A stretch of DNA of 64,000 nucleotides, from the NCBI GenBank assembly GCA_002900995.3, contig CM035310.1, positions 1,848,138 to 1,912,137 on the forward strand, in the 5' to 3' direction. Under the pieces are notes generated by a model, which ran no database searches, was not told the DNA's origin, and saw nothing but the letters and a program-made list of their open reading frames with translations. Both the position numbers and the translations under genes were made by a program. Shown piece by piece: positions 1 to 13,433 of this stretch; within the stretch, counting starts at the first letter, position 1; each line of letters opens with the position of its first letter. The stretch is from Ganoderma boninense. Lineage: Eukaryota > Basidiomycota > Agaricomycetes > Polyporales > Polyporaceae.

Positions 1-373
1 CTGGATCTGGATTCGAGGCTGCGAGGCGTCTCTCCAACTCGGCCAAAGCTTCTTGACTGCATAACACCGCTTTGATCTGCCGAGGTCTCCGCGACGAGCA
101 CAGACAAAGCTCATCAATCACCGCTCGTGTCTGCTAAGCCTTGGGCCGCCTGATGCTCCAACCATTTGGGTTCTACTTACTATGTCGCCCTGGGTGACGA
201 CCACGGCACGGTCACGCCGCAGGCCGGAATCCAACATTCAAACCTTAGCCACGGCATGTGCGATCTGTAGGTAGAGAATTCTAGTGTGCGACCTTCTCTT
301 GCAGTCTCTCGAAGCTGACACACAACTGCTTTCCTATCCCTCCCCTCCCGCTTCACACTCCCCCACCACCGCA
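1..373. other. Left edge and upstream region of the acyltransferase gene
   Basis: No supportable coding region. Short open frames occur on both strands but resemble no family I know. The last 90 bases are pyrimidine-rich, as in many basidiomycete 5' leaders, and run into the start codon at 374. Confidence 0.5.
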
Positions 374-2289
374 ATGGCCGAACCAGGATGGACTCCACTC
401 ACCAGTGCTCCAGAGCGTCGTCTCACCTACACTCGGTATGAAGCTCGTCGCTTGCATCTGTCTCCCCTTCTCATGACTTCTTCAGACCTCTGCTGGGCTC
501 TGAGCTCTTCGCAGATCAGGTCATGCAGTTCGAACAAGGGTAGGCCCCTTCGCGTCCTGCCATCGCTGTTTCTTGTCCTTAATCTTCCTCAGGTTTGGAG
601 AGTGCTGTATGGGCATTACTTTCACCACAGCTCTACCAAGTAGCGAGTTACGCACCAGAACTGAACAAGCCCTTATTCGCCTCCGGTCAGCCAATGTATT
701 CCTCACAGATTCTGCAAGTCTCATGCGAGCCGTAGATTTGACGCACCCATCATTGCTGCCACCCTCGAATCCGGCATTCACGACCCACAGCTTCGCTCCT
801 GGCTTTATTCTCCTATCCAGAGTACTGAAGAATTACGCCCCTGGGTCTTGGATATGCTTACAGTTGTGCACGAGCCCGTCAACCCTTCTCAGTTTGTCCA
901 GGACATGAACGCTGCTAAACTGCCCTATGTTCTCCCTGATGGTCGTCTCCAATACCTTCGCCTCTTCCTCATCCGGTCAGGTGGAACGATCAACACCTTT
1001 GGTCTCTTCTTCCATGGCACTCATGCCCTCATGGATGCCCACCCGACAATCGTGGCGCTTGGTCTTCTTTTGGACTACATGACCTCCATGACCTCCCCGA
1101 TATCACCACTCTTCCATGGGGGACGGAATGGAAAAATCTTCCGGCGGGACCTGTAACGTCTACTGGAGGACGTCGAGTGGAATGGGATACCGTCGGAAAC
1201 GCTCTACTGGCTAAGGTTGCTAGCCTGTACGGCAACCCGACGGTACGTTTTGAATCCTGTTCATGCGCATTCTCCTGACCCTGCGCTCTAGCCGCCTCAT
1301 AGCGTGCGGACCAGCTTGCCAAGCACAACCATATCCGGAAGACCGGTGAGGCTGCTCGTCGAACTCACCCCAGAGGAGTCAGCTGGCATTCTTCAAGGCA
1401 TCAAACAGCTTGGCTTCACTTCCAGCCAGCTCCTTGAGCTGCAGTCGCCCTCGCCACGTATAGCCTGAACCCAGTATCTGCGGATGCGTCATCCGAAGCG
1501 CACGTCACGTTCGGCAGCAGTCTGTAAGTTTGCGACCCGTGGAACTATCCCCGCACGCTTGCTGATGAGATGACGCTGTCGATCCACGCTAGCATCTCCC
1601 TCGGGCGGTATCTGGTGCCCCCGCACGCCGCCAAGGGCCACTTCATCTCCCGCTTCGTCCTCGTGCCCGTCACCGTTCCCTGGAGGGACATAGCGTCTGG
1701 CTCCGCGTCAGCCCCCAGATCGGAGGCGGACAAACGACGCCTCTTGGCCGCGATGGCGACCGTCAAGGAACAGTACGTCGAGTACCTCGGCAACCCGTGC
1801 ACGCCGCAGCTCATGGCCGAGCAAATGCGGCTCGCGCCGCCCAAGAACGGCATGCCGATGGCCAACCCCTACGTGGCGGGGTGCACAAACCTGGGGAAAA
1901 TCGAAGGGCTGATCCCGATGCTGTGGCCCGCGACGCGCTGTGCCGATGGCGACGGGACGCCTGTAACGAGTCCGCCGGTTCTGAGGGTCTCGGCGCTCCA
2001 CTTCGGGCACCGGATGACGTTGCCAACTCCGTACGTCCCCCCCTCCCTTTCTGTGTTATTTGCGTCCGAAAAAATCGCTGATAAATGGGCTGGTGGCTGT
2101 GCACAGACTCGTCCAGCTCTGGACGATGCATTCGCGGATATCCATGCAGATCGAGGTCTGTTGCTTTCTCAGCCAACCACTCCGTCAGCTTACTAAGACA
2201 TCTTGCAGGCGGCCGACACTTGGGACCCAAACGTTCTGCAGGAGTTCATGCAGGAGATTGTACTGTTCATGTTGATGGTTGCGGAGTAG
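374..2289 (+). CDS. HxxxD-type acyltransferase / condensation-domain-like protein
   Basis: Probable CoA-dependent acyltransferase of the alcohol acetyltransferase / condensation-domain superfamily, which moves an acyl group to an alcohol or amine. The start MAEPGWTPL is followed by an intron after LTYTR. The catalytic motif is HALMDA near base 1020, giving His-x-x-x-Asp. A conserved segment reading WGTEWKNLPAGPV lies near 1110-1155. The C-terminal half, from ISLGRYL to HFGHRM, is open over about 1.59-2.03 kb. The protein ends DPNVLQEFMQEIVLF, with stop TAG at 2287-2289. The family-like reading jumps frame near 735, 1083 and 1440 in places where no intron fits, so the sequence probably carries base errors, or the gene is decaying. 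The substrate is unknown. There is no signal peptide. It faces no obvious pathway partner. Exon borders are approximate. Confidence 0.7.
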
Positions 2290-2575
2290 TAGCGATAGTC
2301 ATGTACCTCGCATCGTAGAAGACCGTACAGCGATCCCTATTCGTGTCGTGTTTGAGAACTTCTCTCCCGCTGGCACGCGCAAGCATTGTCCGTATAAGAG
2401 CGCTCTCTTATCTGAGCTCTGTACTTCATTGTGCGTGTACCGTTATGACAGATCACTGCCCAACTCAGATGCATCTCGACTAGATGCAACCTCAATAAAT
2501 ATAAATATTTGCAGCAGTACATCGCGTCCTTGCCAAAAAATCGTGACGAAGCTTGACGCGCAGTATGTTGACAAG

Positions 2576-4164
2576 CTAAGGCGACTTCACGCGCACCAAC
2601 CCAGGCCGCTTGAACGACTCCTGTGACTTCGTCTTACCCTCGGATTCCGACAACGCAACGTCCTCATCATGCGCTAGTGAGGTGACGGTTTCCGAGATGG
2701 TCACGGCGACATGGGAGGGGCCTGGTTGGGAGGCCTTGGTGCCAGTCCCGAAGAGCCGGATCGGCGCGAATCTCATCCCACTGCTGCCACCCAACGACCG
2801 CAAGTTGGTCGTCTCCTTATATGACTTGTATGCGTCCGGTAGCTTATGTGTCAGGCTAAGCCCGACACGAACGATGATGAGGTACGGGACGAGAGCCTGT
2901 GTGCCCAGACACCGTGTCGGTGCGTGAGTCCCTCTGACACTGGACGATGCTGGAGAGACAAGAGGCAGAAGATGAGAAGCAGCACTCACAGCAATCTGGG
3001 TGGCGATGTCCGTGCACATGAGCGCGGCGGGGTTGCCCGTCTTGTAGAGCAGGAGCATCACGAACGTGAGTGCGATGAGGATGGCCCCGGACTCGACGAT
3101 GGTGAGGATCGGGCCCGTATACGCGTTGTTCTTCGAGGATCCCCTGCTCCACATCCCCGCTCGAGAGACCGCACGGCCCATGTACCACAGTCGCGAGGCG
3201 ATGGCACCGGTCACGCACACGTTCACGGCGAGCTCAAGTGGCCATCCAATGGAGCCTAATGTTGCAATCTTGCCCGCGTAGATGCTCTGATCCGCTTGCG
3301 TAAGAATTATCACGGCAGCGTAGGCAACCTGCCAGGCCACCGTTAAAATATTGTCTAGATAGCCAGGTGTGTATACCGTACCCATGTGAAACAGCTCCAC
3401 GCTGAGCTGAGGGACAACAATGAATACAATGAAAGGACCAGAGGTTGTGGGAGGTGAAAGGGAGAAACTTACTGGAATGACGATTATTTATATGCCATTT
3501 ACGTGTCCAGACAACATACATTCGCCAAATCTGCCACAGAATCAAAGGATGATCTGTTGCTGAACATATCGCAGCTTACCAGAAGAAGATCCTGGATGAA
3601 TACCTGGTTGAAGGAGTCAGAAACTCGGGCCACAGTGACCAAAGCATAGATTCTCGCTCACTGCAGTCGTGTAAATCCCGTTCTTGGTTGCAGCCAACGT
3701 TTCGCCTTCCTGAGCAAAGTAAATGGATGCATAATCTGGGCCTGCACCAGGGGGTGTGTAAATGAAGGCTTCAAGTCCCTGGCGCAGCGAGGCAGAAATG
3801 TGTATCGTCACGCAAAGGTATAACAGGAGCGAGGTGATAGCTAGCACGCTGTGACTAGCCGTAAGATCCCTGCGTGAGGTAGAGATGGCATGAAGGGAGC
3901 GTACCGACTGTTTGTAGCTTTGGACTTCCAGAAGAGCACGTAGCAAACACCAATGAAGACGACAGTGCTGGTCAAGTTAGCTGACCGATACCATCCATCG
4001 GGTCGATGGGAGACTTACTTGATCCCTGCAGCAGAAAACGGATCGACCTCAAAGTTTGCTCTAAGACGGATAGAATGGGATGGCGTACCCCACAAAGTTG
4101 TTTCCATCCATAAGCCGACTAGGAATATCTTGTCGAGGGGCGGAATGCTGGATGATGATGACAT
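2576..4164 (-). CDS. Basidiomycete seven-transmembrane protein of unknown function
   Basis: Integral membrane protein of the lineage-expanded basidiomycete seven-helix family, usually annotated as hypothetical. I chose the ATG at 4164 (MSSSSSIPPLDKIF) because it leads straight into the first hydrophobic helix, IFLVGLWMETTLWG. Later helices include STVVFIGVCYVLFW, ITSLLLYLCVTIHISASL, ILTVAWQVAYAAVIILTQ, a segment around ELAVNVCVTGAIAS, and ILIALTFVMLLLY. The loop RQGLEAFIYTPPGAG is a hallmark of this family. The cytoplasmic tail is Ser/Thr-rich and ends RVKSP. At least five introns interrupt the gene. Its topology resembles a receptor, but no ligand or G-protein contact motif can be named. A distant relative lies at 56915-58315. 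Confidence 0.8.
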
Positions 4165-5029
4165 GCTGCCTAACGTGAGGAGGAGTCGCAATGCAATCGA
4201 CTGACCATTGGCGGATATAAGAACGCCCTTTATTTTACAATCTCGTGCTTTCTCTTGCTTCAGAGTGTGCAGATCAGCACATCTTCTCGAGAACGAACCC
4301 GGTGATTGAGGCTGAGCCCCTGCAAGCCCAGGGGTACGTTAGAAGAAGCACACACTCAGCACTGGAGGGCAACCTCTCGGGGGGAGTTCGCCCTCGGTGA
4401 TCTGTGCAGCAGCACCCAGAACGTGTGCATGAAGCTTGAAGCCGCGAGCCCCCAATTCGGCATTAGGACGTAGGAGTGCCAGAACCTTGAGATGGGTTCT
4501 TCGCTAGAGGAAGGTTGGAGCTGTTCAGGGCTAAGATGCAGGGGAATAGTCGGTATGGTCTCTCGTCGCCTGTGGCTCTGTGGGTGGTCGAAAGTGGTCG
4601 AGCTGACCTTGCCATGCAACAAAGTTCATCGCCGGAATTTTACGAGCGCCTGACTTCCTACGACTGGCCTGTCGAACTCACTCAAACACCTTCCTCCGGT
4701 CTCCCCAGCTATCGGCGTGTCGGTGACCGGTCAGGAACAGAAAAATTGATAGTTCCGTGATGTCGCCATGTCCTTCCACCGGTTGACAGTGCTCTCTCCG
4801 AGTCGTCTGGCCTCAGATAGCCAGGGACCTGAATTGTCGCCACCGCCTGTGTTCCACGAATGTCATGGGTTTATCGAGGAGATTGGCTGAAATGTATGGG
4901 ATTCACGCAGCGGCGATATCTCCCTCGCATAGTGGACGAGTGAACCCTTGTCCGCCTCCAATCCATGAATACGACAAGCACGATTAATGACCTCATCCGT
5001 AAGAATACAACAAAGAGAGACTGAGGACA
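4165..5029. other. Intergenic region
   Basis: Lies between the start of the seven-helix gene and the 3' end of UTP10, so it should hold the promoter of the former and the terminator of the latter. Open frames here are short and unrecognisable. I see nothing else in it. Confidence 0.5.
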
Positions 5030-8000
5030 CTACGAGACATCGATGCTGCCACCCACGGACTCCACAGCCGCCTTTAGTCTGTGCGCTTCCTGGACTACAA
5101 GGTCGTTCTCGTCTTCAGCCGCTTCAGCGATGAACGTCGCAGTCTCGGCCACGAAACCTGCCGATCCACGTCAGCACATCGCACTGCCGACAGAGATCAA
5201 ACACAATGCTCACCTAACAGTTTGTCCCCATGTACACGCCACAGTTGCTCGGCACAGCTGACACTGAACAGCCGTACCCGCGCCTCCTCCGATCTACTGT
5301 GCATGAGGACGTCAAGGTTAAGAGACTTGGCCATCGCATCATCGTCGACAAGGGAGAGGACCGCGATGAGGCATTCAGACACTGCAGGTCTGCTGTCTGG
5401 GACGCTGATACGCGTAGCCACAGGAATCTGCTGGACGACTAAAGGCTGCAGTTGTCGCAGCTTTTCGTTGCGCCAGAAGACTAAAGAGGGCTGATGAGAA
5501 ATGGCCAGAAGAGTAGGCATGATGGGGGCACGAACCTCTGTCCTCATCCACACCCATCGACTTAGTAATGGTCTGCAGAATGGACAGCCAGAGCTTCCCA
5601 TCATCGACGTCGTTGGACGCGAAGGTACGGAGGTGCTCGAAGAATGTTTGCCACGCGAAAGACATGTATGAGACCATCAAAGCCTTGAAACGAGGGTAAG
5701 TTTGTCTCCACGACAATAATCACTTGCGTACGCACCTTGAAGAAATCCAGCAAAGTCGAGTACACATGACAGAACAAGGCCCTACGACTCGAAGCATTTG
5801 GCGCGCCTGAAGCGGTTTCGGTAAGGGATGGCGGTTCAACGGCGAAGAAAATGTACTGACCCTCTGCGAAGGCCCAATCAAACATCTTGCGGAAGAGGGG
5901 CGGAATGCCGTCTCATTCAACTTCACTACTAGTTCAATGAATGCGCTAGTCAGGGCACGTTCGACCTAGTCGGACAGTTAGCTAGACATCACGAGACCCA
6001 AGATTAAGCATCGCTTGCCTCTGGACTGGCTGAGCTGGCGCAGAAGTCAAACATAGAAAGGAAGGTCTTGAATAACTGTCGAAGGTTTTCCAATACCGCA
6101 GGTCGCGACGCAGCCTTAATGGAAACTTTGACGATTTGGATATATGCGAGTATCCTCGTCGGATACTCCTGGAAGAGACGGCCTGAGAAACGTGCAGAGA
6201 GAGGGAGTTGGTGCGCTCACCTGAGCCTTCGTAGACACCGTGCTCGTCCACATGTTACAAAGGGCAGGGAGTAGTACGTTGGGCGACGCGCGTTTGGCGA
6301 CCGTTCTGACCAACAGCGACATTGCAGCAGCATCCTCCGTGGAAGATGGGGAGCTGTCTAAACACAGCTCGATAACATTGACCAATTCCGACTCGCCCCA
6401 GAACGTTGCAATCGACGTGAGCAGGTTGCGCAAGATGCTGGATACTGCAGGGATTACGACCGGGTCTGCTGAATGAATCGTATGTATCAGCCTTCCTTTG
6501 GAACTAAAATCACAAGGATTTACCTCCTCCACCAGACAGTACTTCTCGAGAGCACTGAATGCACTCATTTACGATGTCCTTCAGGTGAGGAATAGCACGA
6601 GGCCCCAGTTTCGATCTAGTTCCCACAATCAATGTAAGTGACACATCGACAAAATATGACGAAGAACCTACGAGAAAGCGAGGAGGGCCGCGAGAGCCGG
6701 AACACGACTTTCGGATCGTGACACACATCCCAGCACAGACGGGACGGTTGCAGAGACGGCCCCTTCTTCTCCTGAGGCAAGCGTGTCACTGATAGCGGCT
6801 AGGGATTGTGATGCAGACCGAAGAAGGGCGTGATCCCGAGCAGTAGAGAGAATGCGCCCAATGATATCTACGATTCTGAGTATAGACGGCGAGAGTGCAG
6901 CGCGTGCTTTCTCGGCCACCTGTTTCAGTCGCTCTCCAAAGAGCTCGAAGGCACCGGTCTGGACCTGCATGAAACTGTCAGTGGATGCACGACGTACAAC
7001 AAATCTTTCCGGCTTACATCAATAGATCCTGATTCTAGTATCGACACAATGCCAGCAATGAAATCTGGTGCCGACATAACGCCAAGTGCGCTCGCCATGG
7101 TCGAGCGGGCGGCGTCGGCGATCTCGCTGAAGGACGCATCTTCTGGCTTCGCAGTTGAGGTCGCCAGCAATAACCCCAGAAGTTCTTGGCTAGTTTCACG
7201 TTCCTTGTCTGATCGGGCGAGAGAGGTGGAGCGAAGGCGCTTTAGAGCATGATCGCAGAAAACAAGCAGAGCTGTTGCCCGTCTCTTGGCTGCCTGGTCC
7301 GCATGAGCTTGCTCATCATCCCTGGATAGCTGTGAGCACTTGGTCGATGATCTGAACAGGACTCATACTCACGACGTGTCTTCAAGGAAGGGGTGCACCG
7401 AAGAGTCGTCATTAAGCGCTAGTCGTCGGACCTCGTGGACGCATTGGACGAAAGACTGGAAGTAGAGCTTAGCTCGTGCATATTCACGAATATAAAGAGG
7501 AAACAGCGTACAGATAACTGCAAATCAGCCGAGTATCGTTCGTGAACAGTCAGAGGAAGGAACAAGGATCCGCTCGACTCTGTGGCAGTCTGCCGCACGA
7601 CACGGTTCGATACCCGGTCAACGAGAAGCATTGCGGTTGGCGCGAGGAAGTCGGCCGGTCCAAGAGTGTCAACGAGATGGGAGAAGAAGTTGACACGGCG
7701 GTGACGAGGTACATGGTTGGCAGCGTTCGTAAAGACGCGCAAGAACTCCTTCGAGGCATGATACAGATCCATGCCGGACCCATGCTGCGCTTTGAGCGAT
7801 GTCACCATGACCGGAACGATACTGTCGATGGTCTGAACAAGATAGCGTCGTGTGAGCGAGACGATGATAAAGAATAGATAGCGATGCTGACCTTCTGCAC
7901 GACACGGAAACTGTAGGTATCGTCCCGGTGGAAGACGTTTGAACCCATGAAGGTGAAGATAGGCATGACGTTGTGAAGGACGGCATCGGGAGCAATACGC

Positions 8001-11000
8001 GCCAAGGTCGCCATGAGAGACAAGCTTGGTGGAACGTCTGTGGATTCTCTGATGCTATCGAATGGAAGTTGGGTCAGTGGTGGCCTGCTCATCGTAGAAT
8101 GTCCACCTTACTTCGCAGAATTTCAACCAGGGTGTCAATCCGAATAGAGCCTGGAGCGACTGTCGCGGACGCCTGACACGACGTGTCAGCGACGATGGCG
8201 CATCTAATCTAGCCCTATGAACCTTACCGAGAAGCTCCCAACAACATTCTCAACAGCTGACATGAGGAGCTGTTCAATGAAGCGTACATTCGCCGTATCC
8301 GGCGATGGATGGCTCGCGACTTTGTTCAGCGTCTCGAGTAGGCACGACATAAGTTCTAGGGATCCTGAAATCTTCAGAGAGCCGACAACTTCGACTAGTA
8401 AGGCAAGTGCCGAAAGGTCCTCGCCGTGTGCATGCCCCGTCCTGCATTCTTGTGAGTTCTATACTCAAATAACACAATGAATGACTTACTTCTCGACTCT
8501 GGGACGTTTGCTCGCAGGTTGCGCGGCAGGGTCGGCGGTTGATACCGGCTGGAACGATACAAGCAGGCGAATGATGAGAGGAACATCGCTCAACAAGCTT
8601 GCAAGTGCCCTCTTGCACACAGGAGCCTACGTTCGAGGCTGCGTCAAATCGAGGTATCTAGATTGAGGAATGTCGCTGACGCTTACCAAAGACTCGTCGC
8701 TTGCACCAACTTGTATCAACGTGCGACACAGTTGGGTCTTGCGATCGTTGTCTAGTTTAGCGAATAGTCCGTGCTGAAGACGGTGGAGGAGTGCGGCCCT
8801 GGCACCTTCCCACAGACCTAAAAGAAACACAAAGTTTTGGTCAGCGTTCTACTTCACCAGACCTGTGCGCGGAATCTTACTGTGCTTCAATGTTGTCGTC
8901 AAGATCTTCAAATAGACATCCCAGATGGGTTTCTCCGCATCATTCAAATCTCCAGCAGACAAGGCATCGAAGGACGATACAGCGAAGACCGCCAGGTGTC
9001 GAAGCGTCTCACGTCTAGAAGCGCTCTGGGAGTCTGCTCGGCCAGCAACAGTCTCTCGACCGTGGGCAAAAGCACTTGCGCCTTCGCCTCGTTCGACACT
9101 GAATCAACGCTCTTGAGAAGTGCGACCTTGAAGTTGAGCAAAGGGCAGCAGTTGACGTGGGAAAGGAGGTAACACAGAACCCGCTGTTTATACCTGAACC
9201 AACATCGTGGTCAGTTGCTCAGCTGAGAGCAGCAGGTAGAGACTCATATACTCACCCAGCCATCTTCTTTGACTCTCCTTTGCTCAATCCCAGGTGGTCG
9301 CGATGGAACGCCTGCAGGTATTCCGAGTCATGGACGAGGCTATCACGATTGTCCGCGATCGCCTTCATGTACTTCTGGAAGTCCGCCCAGTCCAGGTACT
9401 GGAGCGCCGCTGCATGCAATGGACGAGCTCAGTCCAATACCATACGTATACATAGAATCAAGAGACGACGCACCGGATTCCGCACCATAGATCGCGTCAA
9501 ACGCGTAGACGCCCTCTGCCCCGCTCTCGAAGCTCAGCTTGATCACGACCGCGATGCACCGCACCGCCGCCTCGCGCACGCCCGAATCGGCGCTCTGCAG
9601 CGCGACGAGCATGGCGGGGAGCACGGTCTGGAAGTCGAGCGTGCGCTTCGCCTGGACGTGCGCCTCGAGAAACGCGCCAGCATGACGCAGCGCAGCGTAC
9701 TCGATGTGCGCCTCCCCTTCGCCGTCTCCGCCGTCGGCAGACGCGGTGAGCCAAACCCCGGCGAGGAACGAGAGCGCTTCGTCTCCAAGGTTGATGAAGA
9801 GCGTCCGAAGGAGGTGTGTGGAGAGCAGCGGTAGCGACGCGGACGAGTTGCTCAGGCGGTAGACGGCGCGCAGGAGCTGGATGTACCGTGCGGTGCGAGT
9901 GTCGCCGGCGGCAGTCCCAGTTGGTTGCAGAGGGTACTCGGCAAGCCAGTGCAGCGACACGCCTGAAGGGCGCGGGAAGTTCGGAAGCACAGAAAGCACA
10001 GAGACCTGTAGACGGTGGAGCGTGTTCTGACTGCTGGGCTTCAACGCAACGGCGGACCCGACACTGGCGTCGTCGAGAAACTGTCCGACGTCCACGATGC
10101 CCTGCATGAACTCGCCCATGCCCTCCAGTGTGGTCAGCTTCATAGCGTCCAGCACGCGATGGCCCACATTCACCCGCTGCTCTCCGCTCAAGCGCGCCAG
10201 TAGAGCGCGGGTGATGAGGTAGCTCAGCGCACGTCCATGCGCGTTCTCGTCGCCCAGCTTCGCGAGCAGGAGGTCAAGGTGCGCGTCGAAGTAGTTCGAC
10301 GCGAGGACGTTATCTGCTCATCGGTCAGCAGCACTCCCTTGACGCGTTATCCAACTCGCACTGACCTGCAATCTTCGCCGCCACAGCTATATTGATCTTC
10401 GTCAGGAGCTGAGGATCGGCGCCCTCTTTGTCTCCAGTCTTCCTTGCCCCGGGTCGCGCCTGTTCCCATCTGACAGCCTCGACGCATCCTCCGAGCAACT
10501 CGATGGCCACGCGCCCCGCAGTCTCCCCTTCTGCCGCTTCTAATAGTTCCCAAACCGCTTGCGCAGTCTTCATGCGCGGCTTCGAGTAGAGCAAAAACGG
10601 CAAGAGGATATCCATGAATACGCGGCGAGAACGCTCACGACCCTCTTCAGACTCTTCCTCCACCTGCTCGTCATCTGTAGACGTCCCCGATGCTGCCGAG
10701 AGGAAGTGCGACAGCAGAAAGGTAAGGTGGGCGCGGATGGCATCACGCGAGGGCTTCGCTGACGGGTTGTGCAGCACTTGCTTGAGCGCATCGAGATAGG
10801 CTATTCCGGCAGAAACCGACAGGAGCGCGTTCGCTACAGCTTCTGGCGAGGTGGTGTATAACGTCTGCAGGACGGACGCTGAGGCGTCATGTACTCGGAG
10901 CACCAAGAGTGGACGCCACGGATTGCTAATCGAATTACGGTGAGCGAAACGCGGATTGCTCTGTTGACTCAATAACGTAAAGAACGTACCACCTCAGTCT

Positions 11001-12906
11001 CGGGAATGCTGTCGTCTGCAAGGCGTGACACGAGGTCACGGACAACCTTGGCACGGACGTTTGCGTCCGAGTTCGAAGACCCGACCAGCAACGTCGCCGT
11101 CTCGGCGTCCGCTGTTGCCCCACCTGCGATGGGCTGCGAATACATGTGAGGCGCAATCATGGCTGAGAGAACATGGCACGCACCACAGTCAATGACAGAA
11201 GCACTTGCTCGACTGCATCGCGATGCTCCTCATTCTCTTCGATTACACTCTGCGACGCAGCCTGTACGGCCTTAGGTTGGCGTTGGTGTAATTGTGAAAG
11301 AAGACTCCTCCAAGCAGCAAAGGATTCCGCAAGATTCTCGTCGACGAGACGGCGGAGGAGAGAGGCAGCAGAGGACTGTGCGATTGATGGAAGAAGCCCC
11401 GATGAAGTGACAAGAGCTTCCGCGACCTCAAAGGCCGAAGCATTGTCGACGCTATAGGTAGGTCGGTTAGTTCTGAGGCATTAGCAATAGTAAGCAAACC
11501 CAGCTTACCGTGATAGGATATTGTCGATGAAGGGATTCAAAAACTTCTCGACACCAGTCCACGCCATGGCCCCGACAAGCTCTGCGCTGATACCGCTGGA
11601 GGCTGTCTGTCAGACTCGTGCATTGGCGAGCAAGTTCATGTCTACTCACGGGATAGCGACAAGGGTCTTCACTAGACTGCCTGAGAGTTTCTCAAGGTGA
11701 TCTTGAGGTGCACATATTGACACCAGCGTCCGGACGAGCTGCTTTGGCGAGACGCGTTCGGCGCACTCGACAATGGCACCGAGAATGGCCTTGGTGGCCT
11801 TAGCGGTAAGGTGTGCCCGCTGCGACATGGCGGCGAGGAGCAGATAGCTCCCGAGCTAGCAGCACAAGTTAGCGTGCTACGTGCAGGTGAAGCGAAACGC
11901 GCTTACAATCGACTCGTGGAGCAGCGCGGGCTTAACCTCACTTTGAGGATCGCTCGCACTCTGCAGGGGCTCCATCGCTGCTGGTAGGAGGAAGGTCATC
12001 ACATTCTCATCTAATGCCTTCACTTTAGCGATGTATTCGAGCAGCACCCCGGCGTGGAAGGCGATGAGGGCGCGGTGTACACCGGCGGCGTGCTCTCTGA
12101 GTATTGCTGGAAGGATGGCAGAAGCGAAACGAGCAACTTCGGGTTTAGACAATAAGTCGTTGATGAGGAGAGGTCGGTGTAATGGCTTTCCAGTGGTCTT
12201 GTACGCTTGGAGGAAGCGGAGAGGGGTATTATCGCTGGGTGGACCTCAGTGCTAGATACACGCGAAGGTAGAGGGAATACTTACGATATGTGGAGTATGG
12301 AGACCATCTTGGTAAAATGTGGAGTGTCGTGGTAGGGAAGGAAGAGGGAGACGATCGAAGACACATTAAATTCGTGTATCCTAAGGCGCAAACGTGAGTA
12401 CCACACAAAAGAGGATATGCTTTAACGATTCCGCATGCATTAAAAGGAAGGCGAGGCGCATCATGATGTTCCCAACCAGCAGGCTGGGTGCTCGTTTCCG
12501 ATGAAGGAGGCAGTAAAAAGATAGGACGCACCTGAACCTGCGGACGAGCCATTCCAGCACCTTTCCCGACGGGGAGTCCAGCAAATATGGTCCGAGGAGA
12601 GGCATGAAGGCGGCGATAGTGGAGTCTAGTCGACATTTTGTTCCTTGGGCAGAAGGGTCCTGTCCAGCGATTTGGCCGTGTCCGAGAAGAGGGTGTGCTC
12701 GAAACGCGTGACGTCCGGTTGCAAGGACTTGAGCTGTAGGAAGCCATTGACTCCGAGGCGTGGAGGGAGTCGATGTCATGTTGGCGGGCCTCTTTGGGAG
12801 AGAAGAGATAGGACTCGGACGCGGCCTGTCTGCGGGACTTTTCGTTGAGAAGGTTGGCGTTGAGTGAGGCGCCTTTGGCGAGCTGCTGAGCGAGAGACGA
12901 GGTCAT
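5030..12906 (-). CDS. UTP10: U3 snoRNA-associated protein 10 (UTP10 / HEATR1)
   Basis: Nucleolar HEAT-repeat scaffold of the t-UTP subcomplex of the small-subunit processome, needed for rDNA transcription and 18S pre-rRNA processing. The N-terminus [12 protein letters not shown], followed by a stretch like [19 protein letters not shown] and then EWLVRRF, matches the conserved Utp10 start. The central region is made of helical repeats, for example [18 protein letters not shown] near 10.1 kb. The C-terminal BP28CT region contains [16 protein letters not shown] and DWAFAEG near 5.9 kb. It ends [15 protein letters not shown] then SIDVS, with stop TAG at 5030-5032. Size and order fit the roughly 1,770-2,150 residue family. 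About 20 introns are implied. One-base deletions break conserved stretches near 12757, 12628 and 5898. Because the gene is essential, these are most likely sequence errors. Confidence 0.92.
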
Positions 12907-13433
12907 ATCGCGAGCTCTTTTGGGCGGCGAGACTCCTCGCTGGGGATACAGCCACAGCCAGGCAAGAAGTGAAAGTAGAATAGACCAGAGACGTCGCCGA
13001 GCCTGAGAGATGAGATTCTTCGACCCAAGAGACGATCGTCTCGAAATTTGGGATGCGGGCGCCTGTCAGACAAATCTTGGATCTCAATCGAGATCTCCCC
13101 ACACGCTACCTAGTTCTCTTGGCGCTTGCTCCATCTCTCCTTCCCTTCCGACTTGCCAGGCTCCAGATCCCTCTTTGCCATGTGCGCTCTTCCTCCATGC
13201 TACAAGCTGATCATGGTGCTTGTCCCGCACTCCCTCTCAAATTCGGATGAAGCGGAAAGACATTGTTTTTGTGTGCCATAAGACTTTTTCCGTACAAGTA
13301 AGTGTGCGCAACCGGGGTATATCCTACTGCGTGCGATCTGAGCCATTACACTAACTCTATGCTAACTTTCAGACATACAACAACAGGAGAAGCGAAGATC
13401 AAAATCTGACGCGAAACATATGAATCCTCAACA
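12907..13433. other. UTP10 upstream region / 3' flank of the small gene
   Basis: Holds the promoter of UTP10 and the 3' end of the upstream gene on the same strand. An antisense open frame at 12776-13102 runs into the UTP10 start and shows no family features. I see no TATA box. Confidence 0.5.

Noticed and set aside
12229..12906. 225-residue frame from the UTP10 start taken as a short separate protein
   Set aside because: Only the first 47 or so residues follow Utp10. The conserved sequence continues in a neighbouring frame after a one-base loss, so this is not a separate gene.
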